A DNA stretch of 35,127 bases. Origin: an uncultured Ruminococcus sp. Its GTDB lineage: Bacteria; Bacillota; Clostridia; Oscillospirales; Acutalibacteraceae. Positions within the stretch are counted from its first letter, which is position 1; every line of letters starts with the position of its first letter. The stretch is taken from the NCBI GenBank assembly GCA_905233145.1, contig CAJODI010000008.1:1-35127 (forward strand), written 5' to 3'. Both the position numbers and the translations under genes were made by a program. Positions 7,996 to 15,580 of the stretch are shown here, piece by piece. Under the pieces are notes generated by a model. The model did not search any database and had not been told where the DNA came from. It saw only the letters and a list, made by a program, of their open reading frames with translations.

Positions 7996-8031
7996 GAACC
8001 TCGCACTATATCGGTGCGAGGTTCATTTTTT
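7996..8031 (+). terminator. Rho-independent terminator of the Dlt-like operon
   Basis: A perfect 11-bp stem (GAACCTCGCAC 7996-8006 with its complement 8014-8024) has a 7-base loop and is followed by ATTTTTTG. It sits between convergent genes. Confidence 0.9.
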
Positions 8032-8050
8032 GTACAAATGTATTCATCAT

Positions 8051-9433
8051 TCATTTTTCTGCCGCCTTTGCCATAAGCACCAAATCGGCGTTGCTTGCCC
8101 GACCGTCAAGGTTGAAGTCCGCGGCAATCAGGCTTGCGCCGGTCAGCGGCTTTTTGCCCACCAAATGAAGCATAAATGCGGTAATGTCGTTGCTTTTTAA
8201 TTTGCCGTCGCGGTTCAAATCTCCCCTTACCGCGATCTCATACAGAGCGTCATCATATCTGAGGGTGTATCCGGTTTTGATATTTCCGTTGTAAACGCGC
8301 GCGCCCTCAGAATTGTACAGCTCGGGTTTTTCGTCAAAGCGTGAGAAAAACTCTGACACGCTCAGGGAGGGATCAACATTGTATATTGTTCTGTTTCGCA
8401 CCGGATAAGGAATAGAAAGCGAAATTTCGTCATCATTATTTTGAGTAATGCGGTTATTGTTCGATACATTATAGTTATTATTATCTGCCGGTGAATTGTC
8501 ACGCGGAGCATTGTTGCTTTCGGCATTAAGCTGCGTGCAGTCATAGGTGAAATCGGAATAAACCGCAGCGCAAAGGTTGTTATTGGTGAGAACGAACGAA
8601 AGATTTGAACCGCGAAAAATCTCGCGATCTCCGCATTTAACAGAGCTGCCGTTATGCGTAACTAGCCCGTATTCCGAGTTCACGGTTAGCTTTGGATCAG
8701 CCCCATTTATGTATTCTGTGATGCCGTCACAGAGCGAAGCAAGCTGGTGCTTATCGGTGAAGATATATCCGTCTCCGGCGTTGAAGGGCATACTGTCTGT
8801 TTCCAGACGCGCAATGTATTGTGAGCTTCCGCCTCCGATTTTGTACAGCTCTCCTGTATAAAGCAAAGCGTAAGCGGTGCTGCCGTCTTGAAACAGTCTG
8901 CTTAGATTTGAATTGAATTTGTATTTGTGCAGTTCTTTTCCGCCGAGCCTGAAGCTTTGGACATATGCGTATGCGTCGTCGGTTTTTATAACAAACGCTT
9001 CGTCACCGCTGACTGCAAAGGAGCTTTTATCTGCGCTGCCGAGCTTTCCAATCGAAAAGCTCTCAAATTCACCGTTTGCCGTATTCATTTTTAGCACGCG
9101 CGTATCACGCTGAGAAGAAGAGCTGTCATAAAGCGCGTAGGCGTAAGCGGCGCTGTGACTTACCGAACGTATAATACCGCTGACAGTGGCGCGTGTCAGC
9201 ATTTCGCCGGGCAAAAGCTGTGCGGAGTAGAGCGTATCTACAGTGTAGCCGTAGAGAAAAGCGCCTTTTGAGCTGCTGAGCGGATATACACGGTGACATT
9301 CGGCAAGCGATTCGCAGAGAATCGTTTCGGCGGATTCAGCTGAAAAAAGGCAGAGCTTTGTCAGTAAGGCTGCCGCGATAACCATTGATGAAAGTAATGC
9401 AGTTGTAATTCGGTATGAGTGATTAGTAGTCAC
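8051..9433 (-). CDS. Secreted protein with C-terminal dockerin-type repeats
   Basis: About 460 residues. A hydrophobic N-terminal segment (ALLSSMVIAAALLTKLCLF) serves as signal peptide or anchor. The middle is rich in Tyr/Ser with short repeating beta-type blocks such as AYALYDSS and AYALLYTGELYKIG, and could be a beta-propeller; it has no recognised catalytic motif. A low-complexity Asn/Asp stretch follows (about 312-345). The C-terminus is a dockerin-like pair of calcium-binding loops: GDLNRDGKLKSNDITAFMLH and DFNLDGRASNADLVLM. The start is GTG at 9433, with CGGAG 6 bases upstream. A longer reading from 9484 would run through the terminator hairpin of the preceding minus-strand gene and is rejected. 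The dockerin implies docking to a cohesin elsewhere. Confidence 0.75.
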   Translation of the reverse strand: MTTNHSYRITTALLSSMVIAAALLTKLCLFSAESAETILCESLAECHRVYPLSSSKGAFLYGYTVDTLYSAQLLPGEMLTRATVSGIIRSVSHSAAYAYALYDSSSSQRDTRVLKMNTANGEFESFSIGKLGSADKSSFAVSGDEAFVIKTDDAYAYVQSFRLGGKELHKYKFNSNLSRLFQDGSTAYALLYTGELYKIGGGSSQYIARLETDSMPFNAGDGYIFTDKHQLASLCDGITEYINGADPKLTVNSEYGLVTHNGSSVKCGDREIFRGSNLSFVLTNNNLCAAVYSDFTYDCTQLNAESNNAPRDNSPADNNNYNVSNNNRITQNNDDEISLSIPYPVRNRTIYNVDPSLSVSEFFSRFDEKPELYNSEGARVYNGNIKTGYTLRYDDALYEIAVRGDLNRDGKLKSNDITAFMLHLVGKKPLTGASLIAADFNLDGRASNADLVLMAKAAEK

Positions 9434-9446
9434 AGAAAACTCCGTA

Positions 9447-9482
9447 AAAACACAAAAGGCAACAGCACGGGGTGCTGTTGCC
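9447..9482 (-). terminator. Rho-independent terminator of the Ala-rich membrane protein gene
   Basis: A perfect 11-bp stem (9458-9468 with 9472-9482) has a 3-base loop. On the minus strand it is followed by TTTTGTGTTTTT. It lies between the two minus-strand genes. Confidence 0.88.
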
Positions 9483-9495
9483 AAAAAATATTCGT

Positions 9496-10632
9496 TTATG
9501 ACTGATTTGCCGAGTCGGCGGTTGACGCGCCTTCTTTTACAAATTCAATTCCGTTGATAAGCAGCTTTTCGCCATCGAGTGAATAAACCGCAGCCATCTC
9601 GTTTGGCTTGCCTGTGATATAGAGGTCGTTGTAATAGTAATAAAGAGTAAAGCTTCCGTCCTCGCAGGTATAAAGCGCGTCGAGACTGATTTTTGATACC
9701 ATAGGCTCACCGTACATTGAGGTTGAGGAAATCTTTTCGGTGTAGTGTGCTGAGCCATCCTCTTTGAAGTCATAGGTGAGGATATTGGTTCCGTCGTCAT
9801 AAATCCACTTGCCGTAGATCTTTTCATCGGGTTTGAACTCGCCCTCACGCTCCAGCTTTGGAACGCTGTAGGTTGCGGACTTAAAGATAAACTGTCCGTC
9901 GTTGCCCTGACTTGCGTCGGCATAGGGGCTGATGAGCTTCAGTTCCCTGCCGGTGAAGATATTGCCGGAAAGCTCATAGTCAAACGCGCCTGACATAACG
10001 TTTGGAACTGTAACGGTCAGGGTTGAGCCCTCCTCGGTAGCAGAGGTTAGGTAGTAGCCCTCGTAGGTAAGAGTACCGATTGTAACCTTGGCAACCTTGG
10101 CGCCTTCAATAGAAGAGCCTGACTGCATTTCGGCAGGTGTGCTTTGAAAATCAAAATAATAATCAACGTAATCTCTGTCGGCTTCGTCGATTGTGGACTC
10201 AAGCCCCATCATTTCTTCCTGCGTAGGCTGTGGATATTTATAGACCCAGGTGCCTGCAACATCGTTGTTGAAAAAGAGCTTGAAAACCAAAAATCCGATT
10301 GCAACCGCACATACGAGCGCAAAAGCAATAATAATCGGGGTTTGAAGCAGCCTTTTCTTTTTTTTCGGAGCTTCGCCGACAATTTGTGAAGCGGCTCCTT
10401 CAAGCGAATCTGTGAGAGAAGAAGCGGTCTGAGCGGCATTCTCAACGCCTTCCGTTACGGCATTTGCAGCATTTTCTGCGCCCTCCGCTACGGTCTCAGC
10501 AGCATTCTCGGCTGCATTTTCAACGCTTTCCGCAGCAGCTTCTGCGGCGCCGGCGGCATTTTCGGCTGCCTGTTCAGCGGCAGCTTCGGCGTTTTCGGTG
10601 TTTTGATTTAATATTTCTTTGTTATCGTCCAA
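9496..10632 (-). CDS. Single-pass membrane protein with Ala/Glu-rich cytoplasmic tail
   Basis: 378 residues, function not recognised. Residues about 10-85 are almost only Ala, Glu, Asn, Val and Thr, with recurring ENAA and EGAENAA units, and would form a long acidic amphipathic helix. A basic stop-transfer patch (KKKKR, 90-94) and one membrane segment (about 97-121) follow. The remaining roughly 255 residues lie outside. They contain two related stretches, each with a G(T/K)W motif followed by D-rich strands (AGTWVYKYPQP and YGKWIYDDGTN), which suggests a duplicated small beta-domain as in lipocalin-like DUF proteins. The start is TTG at 10632, supported by an AAGGAGGT ribosome binding site 8 bases upstream. 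It has its own promoter and terminator, so it is monocistronic. Confidence 0.78.
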   Translation of the reverse strand: MDDNKEILNQNTENAEAAAEQAAENAAGAAEAAAESVENAAENAAETVAEGAENAANAVTEGVENAAQTASSLTDSLEGAASQIVGEAPKKKKRLLQTPIIIAFALVCAVAIGFLVFKLFFNNDVAGTWVYKYPQPTQEEMMGLESTIDEADRDYVDYYFDFQSTPAEMQSGSSIEGAKVAKVTIGTLTYEGYYLTSATEEGSTLTVTVPNVMSGAFDYELSGNIFTGRELKLISPYADASQGNDGQFIFKSATYSVPKLEREGEFKPDEKIYGKWIYDDGTNILTYDFKEDGSAHYTEKISSTSMYGEPMVSKISLDALYTCEDGSFTLYYYYNDLYITGKPNEMAAVYSLDGEKLLINGIEFVKEGASTADSANQS

Positions 10633-10676
10633 GTTAAAATACCTCCTTGGGAGAATTTGAAACTGTATTATTTTAT

Positions 10677-10705
10677 ATAATACTACTTTTTTGCAGATAA
10701 ATCAA
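10677..10705 (-). promoter_or_regulatory. Promoter for the Ala-rich membrane protein
   Basis: On the minus strand, TTGATT (10705-10700) and TATTAT (10682-10677) are separated by 17 bases, about 45 bases upstream of the TTG start. Confidence 0.55.
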
Positions 10706-10761
10706 CTGTTTTAGTAAACGAATGTGGCATAAATAAATATTACAGTTTTGTAATAACTCCA

Positions 10762-10790
10762 TTGAAATATCATTATAATAGTGATATAAT
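10762..10790 (+). promoter_or_regulatory. Consensus SigA promoter, candidate for the yicC-thiN operon
   Basis: TTGAAA (10762-10767), a 17-base spacer, then TATAAT (10785-10790). It has the same arrangement as three other promoters in this window. No other promoter-like site is evident between it and yicC, so the leader would be about 360 bases long. Confidence 0.65.
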
Positions 10791-10810
10791 TATTTTATAT
10801 GCAGAATAAA

Positions 10811-10966
10811 TACTATTTTCTGATAAAACACTTTAAAACAAATGTTAGCGGAAAATTTTGCATAACAAGGCGGAGGACGCAGGAATCCTGACGGATTCCG
10901 AGGACGACAACGCAGTTATGCGGGATTTACGCAACAGATGCTAAAGAGTTTTATTAGATAATAGTA
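10811..10966. repeat. MITE-like element, family 2, full copy
   Basis: The ends are inverted repeats: the left end (10811 onward) and the reverse complement of the right end (ending 10966) both fit TACTATTWTCTRATAAAAC, and the match continues through CTTTA with one further mismatch. Inside are nested dyads: GCATAAC (10860-10866) with GTTATGC (10915-10921), and GGAATCC (10882-10888) with GGATTCC (10893-10899). No coding potential. A shortened relative lies at 24566-24610. Confidence 0.65.
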
Positions 10967-11001
10967 TAATACAAAAACAGGAGCTTTGAGCGCATACATA
11001 A

Positions 11002-11135
11002 TATAGGCAACACCGCACAATTCACGGCGCACGCCTTGCTTGAATATTGTTTCGTCAGACTGCCCAAAAATCAGCACCCATACGTCAGTATGCGTACTGA
11101 AATCCGCACACCTGAATTATGCGGTATTGCCTATA
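11002..11135. repeat. MITE-like element, family 1, copy 1
   Basis: 134 bases. The terminal inverted repeats fit GGCAAYACCGCAYAATTCA and are flanked on both sides by TATA. The sequence is similar over most of its length to 27935-28103 and partly to 29990-30050 in the other orientation. No open reading frame. It ends 23 bases before yicC. Confidence 0.72.
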
Positions 11136-11158
11136 ACACAATAGAAAGGATGAATTGA

Positions 11159-12043
11159 ATGATCAGGTCAATGACCGGCTTCGGCCGGTGCGACACGGAG
11201 CTGGGCGGCAGAGAGATCACCGTTGAAATCAAAAGCGTCAATCACCGATATTTTGAGTTTTCCTGCCGTACTCCAAGGGACTACAGCTTTATTGACGATA
11301 AACTGAAAAGCTTTGTCGGTTCAAGAGTATCCAGAGGAAAAATTGATATGTTTGTAACAATCGGCGCGGCGGAGGATACCCCTGCCGAGGTTACAGTGAA
11401 CCATCAGCTTGTTTCCGGCTATATCAGCGCGATGAAGGAAATCAGCGATACTTACGGAATAGAAAACGACGTTACAGTTTGCTCGCTTTCACGCTTTCCG
11501 GAGGTTTATACCGTTCACAAGGCGGAGGAGGATGAGGAAAAAATAACCGCCGACGTGCTTTGCGCCGCTCAGACCGCCCTCGATTCCTTTGTTGCAATGA
11601 GAGAAGCGGAGGGTGAAAAGATGAAGGCGGACATTTTGAGCAGAGCCTCCGGGATCCTTGATATTGTCGGTGAGATTGAAGAGCGTTCGCCGCAGACAGT
11701 TAAGGAATACGAACAAAGGCTGCTTGACAGAATAAACCAGACTCTTGAGGGAATGAGCGTTGAGATCGACGAGCAGAGGATTCTTACCGAGGTTGCAGTG
11801 TTCGCGGACAAGGTTGCTGTTGCCGAGGAGACCGTAAGGCTGCGCAGCCACCTTGAACAGCTCGAAAAATTTCTTGAATATGACGAGCCTGTGGGACGAA
11901 AAATTGATTTTATAATCCAGGAAATGAACCGTGAGGCAAACACAATCGGCTCAAAGGTTCAGGACGCGGTGCTTGCTCACAAGGTTGTTGATATTAAAAG
12001 CGAGATCGAAAAAATCCGCGAGCAGGTTCAGAATATTGAATAA
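11159..12043 (+). CDS. yicC: YicC/YloC family endoribonuclease
   Basis: 294 residues, the usual family length. Family members are RNases that act on mRNA or sRNA. The N-terminus MIRSMTGFGR is diagnostic, followed by EIKSVNHRYFEFSCRTPRDY. The C-terminal DUF1732 region is seen as EQLEKFLEYDEPVGRKIDFIIQEMNREANTIGSK, ending VDIKSEIEKIREQVQNIE. ATG 11159 follows AAGGA by 9 bases. It heads the classical Firmicute cluster yloC-remA-gmk-rpoZ and lies 9 bases before remA. A mobile-element-derived leader precedes it. Confidence 0.95.
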   Translation: MIRSMTGFGRCDTELGGREITVEIKSVNHRYFEFSCRTPRDYSFIDDKLKSFVGSRVSRGKIDMFVTIGAAEDTPAEVTVNHQLVSGYISAMKEISDTYGIENDVTVCSLSRFPEVYTVHKAEEDEEKITADVLCAAQTALDSFVAMREAEGEKMKADILSRASGILDIVGEIEERSPQTVKEYEQRLLDRINQTLEGMSVEIDEQRILTEVAVFADKVAVAEETVRLRSHLEQLEKFLEYDEPVGRKIDFIIQEMNREANTIGSKVQDAVLAHKVVDIKSEIEKIREQVQNIE

Positions 12044-12052
12044 GGTGAGCAT

Positions 12053-12310
12053 ATGAAGCTTATTAACATCGGATTTGGAAATCTTGTGAGCCTTGACAAG
12101 CTGATTGCCGTTGTCGCGCCCGACGCTGCGCCGGTAAAGCGGATTGTTCAGGAGGCAAAGTCCAAGGGGCTGCTGATTGACGCTACCTGCGGACGAAAAT
12201 GCAAGGCGGTGATGATTACCGACAGCAACCATGTTGTTTTGTCGGCAATTTCCTGCGAGGCGATCCAAAACAGAACAGATGAAAGCGTGGAGGATAAGGA
12301 TGAACAGTAA
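12053..12310 (+). CDS. remA: RemA family DNA-binding regulator (DUF370)
   Basis: 85 residues. RemA is a small DNA-binding regulator; in Bacillus subtilis it activates biofilm matrix and osmoprotection genes. The whole domain is seen: MKLINIGFGNLVSLDKLIAVV, then SPDA-like APDAAPVKRIVQEAKSKGLLIDATCGRKCKAVMITDSNHVVLS. The position between yicC and gmk is the conserved one. AAGGTGAG lies upstream of the ATG. The last 11 bases overlap gmk, which implies coupled translation. Confidence 0.93.
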   Translation: MKLINIGFGNLVSLDKLIAVVAPDAAPVKRIVQEAKSKGLLIDATCGRKCKAVMITDSNHVVLSAISCEAIQNRTDESVEDKDEQ

Positions 12311-12878
12311 AAAACGTGGAACGCTGATTTTGTATACGGGCTCATCCGGAGTCGGCAAGGGAACGATTCTTGCCGAGCTTTTTAAGCGCGATGACAACCT
12401 GAGACTTTCGGTTTCAAACACCACCAGAGCGCCCAGAGAGGGTGAGGTTGACGGAGTTCAATATAACTTCGTGAGCGTTGAAGAATTTAAAAAGCAAATT
12501 GAGCAGGACGGATATCTTGAATACGCCGAATACTGCGACAATTATTACGGAACACCGAAAAAGCAGGTCTTTGATATGCTTGACGAGGGCTACGACGTTT
12601 TTTTGGAAATCGAGGTTAAGGGCGGAATTCAGATCCTGGAAAAGTACCCAGATATCCTTTCGATTTTCATTCTTCCGCCGTCAATGGAGGTGCTTGAGCA
12701 CAGGCTCAACAAACGCGGTACCGAGGACGCCGAGACAATAAAAAAACGTTTGGAGCAGGCTGAAGAAGAAATCAAGTACAAGGACAGATACAAATACAAC
12801 GTTGTCAACGCCGAGCTTGACAAGGCGGTTGACGAGATTATGGATATACTTAAAAGAGAAAAAAGCGAAAATCGCTGA
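12300..12878 (+). CDS. gmk: Guanylate kinase
   Basis: 192 residues. Phosphorylates GMP to GDP using ATP. The P-loop is GSSGVGKGT (about 15-23). The GMP-binding region is SVSNTTRAPREGEVDGVQYNFVS, and the lid region is RLNKRGTEDAETIKKRLEQAEEE. The start at ATG 12300 has GGAGG upstream, inside the remA coding end. The reading frame stays open further upstream, but that stretch would be inside remA and is not conserved. Part of the yicC operon. Confidence 0.97.
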   Translation: MNSKKRGTLILYTGSSGVGKGTILAELFKRDDNLRLSVSNTTRAPREGEVDGVQYNFVSVEEFKKQIEQDGYLEYAEYCDNYYGTPKKQVFDMLDEGYDVFLEIEVKGGIQILEKYPDILSIFILPPSMEVLEHRLNKRGTEDAETIKKRLEQAEEEIKYKDRYKYNVVNAELDKAVDEIMDILKREKSENR

Positions 12879-12916
12879 TAAATTTTTGCGCGTACGGCGC
12901 AGCAAGGAGTATTGTT

Positions 12917-13123
12917 ATGCACAGAGTAGACGTAGATGAATTATTTAAGGGAAAACAGAGCAAATACGCGCTTGTTGTAGGCGTGTCAAAAAGAGCGAGA
13001 CAAATTACACAGACCTTTGTTGACGAAGAAATCGTAACCGCCGACAAGCCTGTTTTGCTTGCTATTGAAGAAATCAAAAATCACGAAATCAATCTTATTG
13101 AGCCGGACGAAGATGAGCTCTGA
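12917..13123 (+). CDS. rpoZ: RNA polymerase omega subunit
   Basis: 68 residues. Omega helps assemble and stabilise RNA polymerase. The pattern MHRVDVDELFKGKQSKYALVVGVSKRARQI matches the conserved helix with K-S/K-Y-x-L-V-x-x-x-x-R-A-R-x-I; VTADKPVLLAIEEI follows, with the conserved KP-V-x-x-A-x-x-E-I. AAGGAG lies upstream. The end overlaps priA by 11 bases. In B. subtilis coaBC follows; here it is absent. Confidence 0.93.
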   Translation: MHRVDVDELFKGKQSKYALVVGVSKRARQITQTFVDEEIVTADKPVLLAIEEIKNHEINLIEPDEDEL

Positions 13124-15566
13124 TCCTGTTGCGAGGGTCGCGGTCGAAAAAGCCGTTTATTCCTTTGACACAGAGTTTAGCTATCTTGTTCCTACTCACC
13201 TTTCAAAAGCCTGTGTTGCCGGGGTAAGGGTGCTTGTGCCGTTCGGCAGGGGCAACAAAAAACGCCAGGCGATAGTTACTGCGGTTGAAAGTGCGGAAAA
13301 CGCCGAAAGTACCGAAAAGCTGAAAAGCATTGCGGCGGTTCTTGACGCCGAGCCGGTTTTGTCACAGGATATGATAGATGTGGCGCGGTTTATGAAGGAG
13401 CACTGCTTTTGTACGCTGTATGACGCGGCAAAGACTATGCTGCCCGCCGGAATAAACTACAAGGTCACCACCGTATACGGAGCGGCGCGGCTTGAAACAG
13501 AAGTCGCTGACGACCTTGAAGGCGACAGGCTGAGGATCTATAACTATCTGCTCTCAAGGCGAAAGGCAGTTAGAAAAGAAAAGCTGCTTGATGATTTTGG
13601 ACTTGAAACCGACGAGCTTTTGGAAAAAATGGTCTCGGAAGGTCTGCTTCACAAGTCAGACGAGGCTTTTCGCAGAATCGGTGACGCGGTTGCCAAGATG
13701 GTTGCTCCGGTTTTGGGAGCCGAGGCTTCTTCCGAAAAGCTTACCGACAGACAGCGCGAAATTTTTGAGCTGATTTTGATGTCGGGCGCGGTGTCAATCA
13801 AAGATATCCGTTACTTTACCGGAGCTTCAACGTCGGTTATCGAAAGCCTGAGACAAAAGGGCTTGGTCTACCTTTATGACGAAGAGGTGTTTCGGATAGA
13901 TTCGCGCGAGGCGGACGAAAAACCTGAGTCGCTGACTCTTTCCGATGAACAGCAAAGTGCCTGCGACAACCTTTTGAGCGAATACATGGACAAGAAACCG
14001 CACGTCAGCCTGCTGTTCGGAGTTACCGGCTCAGGCAAAACGAGCGTTTTTATCAAGCTTATCGAGAGGATTATTTCAGACGGCAGAGGCATAATAGTTA
14101 TGGTGCCCGAGATCTCGCTAACTCCGCAGTTTGTGGCGCAGTTTTCAAGACGCTTCGGTGACAAGATCGCTGTTTTTCACAGCGCGCTCTCGCTTGGAGA
14201 GAGGCTTGATGAATACAAGCGCGTAAAGAAGGGTCTGGCTCAGATCGTTATCGGAACGCGCAGCGCGGTTTTTGCGCCGTTTGAGGATGTGGGCTTGATC
14301 ATCATGGACGAGGAGCAGGAAAACAGCTACAAGTCCGAAAGCTCGCCCAGATATCACGCCAGAGAAATCGCGATGTACCGCTGCGCTCAGCACGGCGCGC
14401 TTTTGGTGCTCAGCTCCGCGACACCGAGTATTGAAACCTATTACTATGCCAAAAAAGGCAGATATTCGCTCAATACCCTGAGCAGGCGTTACGGCAGGGC
14501 GGTTTTGCCGGAGGTTATTACAGCCGACATGAGGCTTGAACTGCAAAACGGAAACGCCTCGGGCTTTTCAGAGGTTTTGCTGCAAAACTTGGAATACAAT
14601 CTTGAGCATGGCAGGCAGTCGATTCTTTTGCTGAACCGCAGAGGGCACAATACCTTTGTGACCTGCTCTATGTGCTCAGAGCCTTTGACTTGTCCGAATT
14701 GCTCGATTTCTCTTACATATCACAGTAAAAACAATCGTTTGATGTGTCACTACTGCGGATATTCCGCGCCATACATGAGTGAATGTCCTTCTTGTCACAG
14801 CCACGCGCTTCGCTTTGGAGGAACAGGAACCCAAAAGGCGGAGAAGGATATTTCGGAACTTTTCCCGGAAGCAAGGATTTTGAGAATGGACACGGACGCG
14901 ATCTCTGCAAGGTCGTCCTATGAAAAAATGATAACCGCCTTTTCAAACGGCGAGTACGATATACTGGTGGGTACGCAGATGGTGGCAAAGGGACTTGACT
15001 TTCCCAATGTTACGCTTGTGGGCGTGCTGAATGCAGACCTAATGCTGTACGCCGACGATTACCGCAGCTACGAGCGATCGTTTTCGCTGCTGACTCAGGT
15101 TGTCGGGCGCAGCGGCAGGGGAGAGGACAAGGGCTTGGCTGTGATCCAGTCCTTCACTCCCGACAATCTGATAATCTCAATGGCGGCAAAGCAGGACTAC
15201 GACGCTTTTTTCAATACCGAAATCAGCGTAAGGGAGGCTATGCTTTATCCGCCGTTTGCCGACATTTGCCTTGTAGGCTTTGTCGGAGAAAACCAGGCTT
15301 TGACCCTAAAGGGCGCGAACGAATTTCTGAGAGAATTCACATCGCGCGCAAGCCGAAATTATCCCAAGCTTCCGCTCAGGATTCTGGGACCGTCACCCGC
15401 GCTTGTTGTCAGGGTCAGCAACAAATACAGATACAAGCTTATAATAAAATGCAAAAATAACCGTGAGTTCAGAAGGCTGCTTTCGGATACGCTGATCGAG
15501 TTTGGCGGTAAAAGGGAGTTTTCTTCGGTTACTGCCTATGCCGATATGAACGCTCCGGTTTGCTGA
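13113..15566 (+). CDS. priA: Primosomal protein N' (replication restart helicase PriA)
   Basis: 817 residues. PriA recognises stalled forks and reloads the replisome. N-terminal 3'-DNA-binding domain (ARVAVEKAVYSFDTEFSYLVP). The helicase core has Walker A GVTGSGKTSVF (about 306-316) and Walker B IIMDEEQENSYKSESSPRYHARE; the usual DEEH is DEEQ here. The zinc domain has eight cysteines in CxxC pairs (CSMCSEPLTCPNC ... CHYCGY ... CPSCHSH). The C-terminal helicase lobe has GTQMVAKGLDFPNVTLVGVLNAD and QVVGRSGRG. The start at ATG 13113 overlaps rpoZ by 11 bases. The later upstream ATG at 13059 would lie inside rpoZ. Confidence 0.96.
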   Translation: MSSDPVARVAVEKAVYSFDTEFSYLVPTHLSKACVAGVRVLVPFGRGNKKRQAIVTAVESAENAESTEKLKSIAAVLDAEPVLSQDMIDVARFMKEHCFCTLYDAAKTMLPAGINYKVTTVYGAARLETEVADDLEGDRLRIYNYLLSRRKAVRKEKLLDDFGLETDELLEKMVSEGLLHKSDEAFRRIGDAVAKMVAPVLGAEASSEKLTDRQREIFELILMSGAVSIKDIRYFTGASTSVIESLRQKGLVYLYDEEVFRIDSREADEKPESLTLSDEQQSACDNLLSEYMDKKPHVSLLFGVTGSGKTSVFIKLIERIISDGRGIIVMVPEISLTPQFVAQFSRRFGDKIAVFHSALSLGERLDEYKRVKKGLAQIVIGTRSAVFAPFEDVGLIIMDEEQENSYKSESSPRYHAREIAMYRCAQHGALLVLSSATPSIETYYYAKKGRYSLNTLSRRYGRAVLPEVITADMRLELQNGNASGFSEVLLQNLEYNLEHGRQSILLLNRRGHNTFVTCSMCSEPLTCPNCSISLTYHSKNNRLMCHYCGYSAPYMSECPSCHSHALRFGGTGTQKAEKDISELFPEARILRMDTDAISARSSYEKMITAFSNGEYDILVGTQMVAKGLDFPNVTLVGVLNADLMLYADDYRSYERSFSLLTQVVGRSGRGEDKGLAVIQSFTPDNLIISMAAKQDYDAFFNTEISVREAMLYPPFADICLVGFVGENQALTLKGANEFLREFTSRASRNYPKLPLRILGPSPALVVRVSNKYRYKLIIKCKNNREFRRLLSDTLIEFGGKREFSSVTAYADMNAPVC

Positions 15567-15580
15567 TAAGGAAGGATAAT

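Noticed and set aside
9434..9484. N-terminal extension of the dockerin protein on the minus strand up to 9484
   Set aside because: It would translate through the terminator hairpin of the upstream gene (9458-9482), and GTG 9433 has a good ribosome binding site.
13059..13112. N-terminal extension of priA
   Set aside because: Lies inside rpoZ, not conserved, and ATG 13113 gives the normal PriA start.
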